Assembly: GCA_020720345.1 (NCBI GenBank) | Contig: DYOT01000005.1 | Span: 1-22,306 of the forward strand | Source: Candidatus Caenarcanum sp. | GTDB taxonomy: Bacteria > Cyanobacteriota > Vampirovibrionia > Gastranaerophilales > UBA9971 | Direction: 5' to 3' | Length of the DNA stretch: 22,306 nucleotides | Shown here: piece after piece, positions 22,292 through 22,306 of the stretch | How positions within the stretch are numbered: position 1 is the first letter of the stretch | Layout of the letters: each line of letters starts with the position of its first letter | The notes under the pieces: generated by a model | Seen by the model: only the letters and a program-made list of their open reading frames with translations | What the model was told of the DNA's origin: nothing | Databases searched by the model: none | Translations under genes and position numbers: made by a program

Positions 22292-22306
22292 TGCCCTTAA
22301 AGCAAA

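Noticed and set aside
1..22306. CRISPR array, rRNA, prophage or transposase
   Set aside because: No regularly spaced repeats, no rRNA words and no phage or transposase motifs were seen; the repeats found are pairs or single palindromes.

Overview
The window is 22.3 kb of AT-rich, gene-dense bacterial DNA read with the standard code. It probably comes from a diderm (outer-membrane) bacterium. It carries an outer-membrane polysaccharide export (OPX) protein, a Wzz-type chain-length regulator, a CHASE2 adenylate cyclase of a type common in Cyanobacteria and relatives, and large lineage-type proteins of unknown function. My best guess is a gut Vampirovibrionia/Melainabacteria genome (Gastranaerophilales). 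That is inference from the protein flavour and AT-richness, not from a marker gene.

Layout. Bases 1-2831 (minus strand) hold a recG-dtd operon; dtd runs off the left edge. Base 2946 starts an orphan CheR-like methyltransferase (plus). It converges on a CHASE2 class III nucleotide cyclase (minus, 5904 to 3949), which appears to be transcribed from an extended -10 promoter almost on top of its start codon. The bifunctional NAD(P)H-hydrate repair enzyme (7613 to 5997) and a 64-residue acidic protein with a strong promoter follow, both minus. Bases 8161-10268 hold a two-gene sugar cassette, GDP-L-fucose synthase plus a FemAB/CelD-type GNAT protein, bracketed by two 57-bp direct repeats. A 546-residue membrane protein of unknown function lies convergent at 10287-11927.

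Bases 12353-21308 are a surface-polysaccharide locus with two divergent arms. The minus arm encodes a GT4 glycosyltransferase and a phosphoglycosyl transferase that would load the first sugar on undecaprenyl phosphate; it ends in a perfect 48-bp palindrome. The plus arm encodes the OPX protein, a Wzz/Wzc-like co-polymerase with a degenerate kinase domain, a Wzy/ligase-type polytopic protein and a second GT4. No Wzx flippase and no gmd (the step before Fcl) are visible, so parts of the pathway must lie elsewhere. A higBA toxin-antitoxin pair with a near-consensus promoter closes the window.

The most unusual theme is hairpin-forming DNA inside and between genes. A 119-bp inverted-repeat element sits in frame inside recG and adds about 40 residues. 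A relative lies between the OPX and Wzz genes. The fcl/FemAB cassette is bracketed by 57-bp hairpin repeats, one of which encodes the C-terminus of the FemAB protein. The OPX leader region and the NAD(P)H-hydrate dehydratase domain each carry extra coding sequence studded with perfect small hairpins. Together these suggest a genome populated by small palindromic elements that are tolerated in coding frames.
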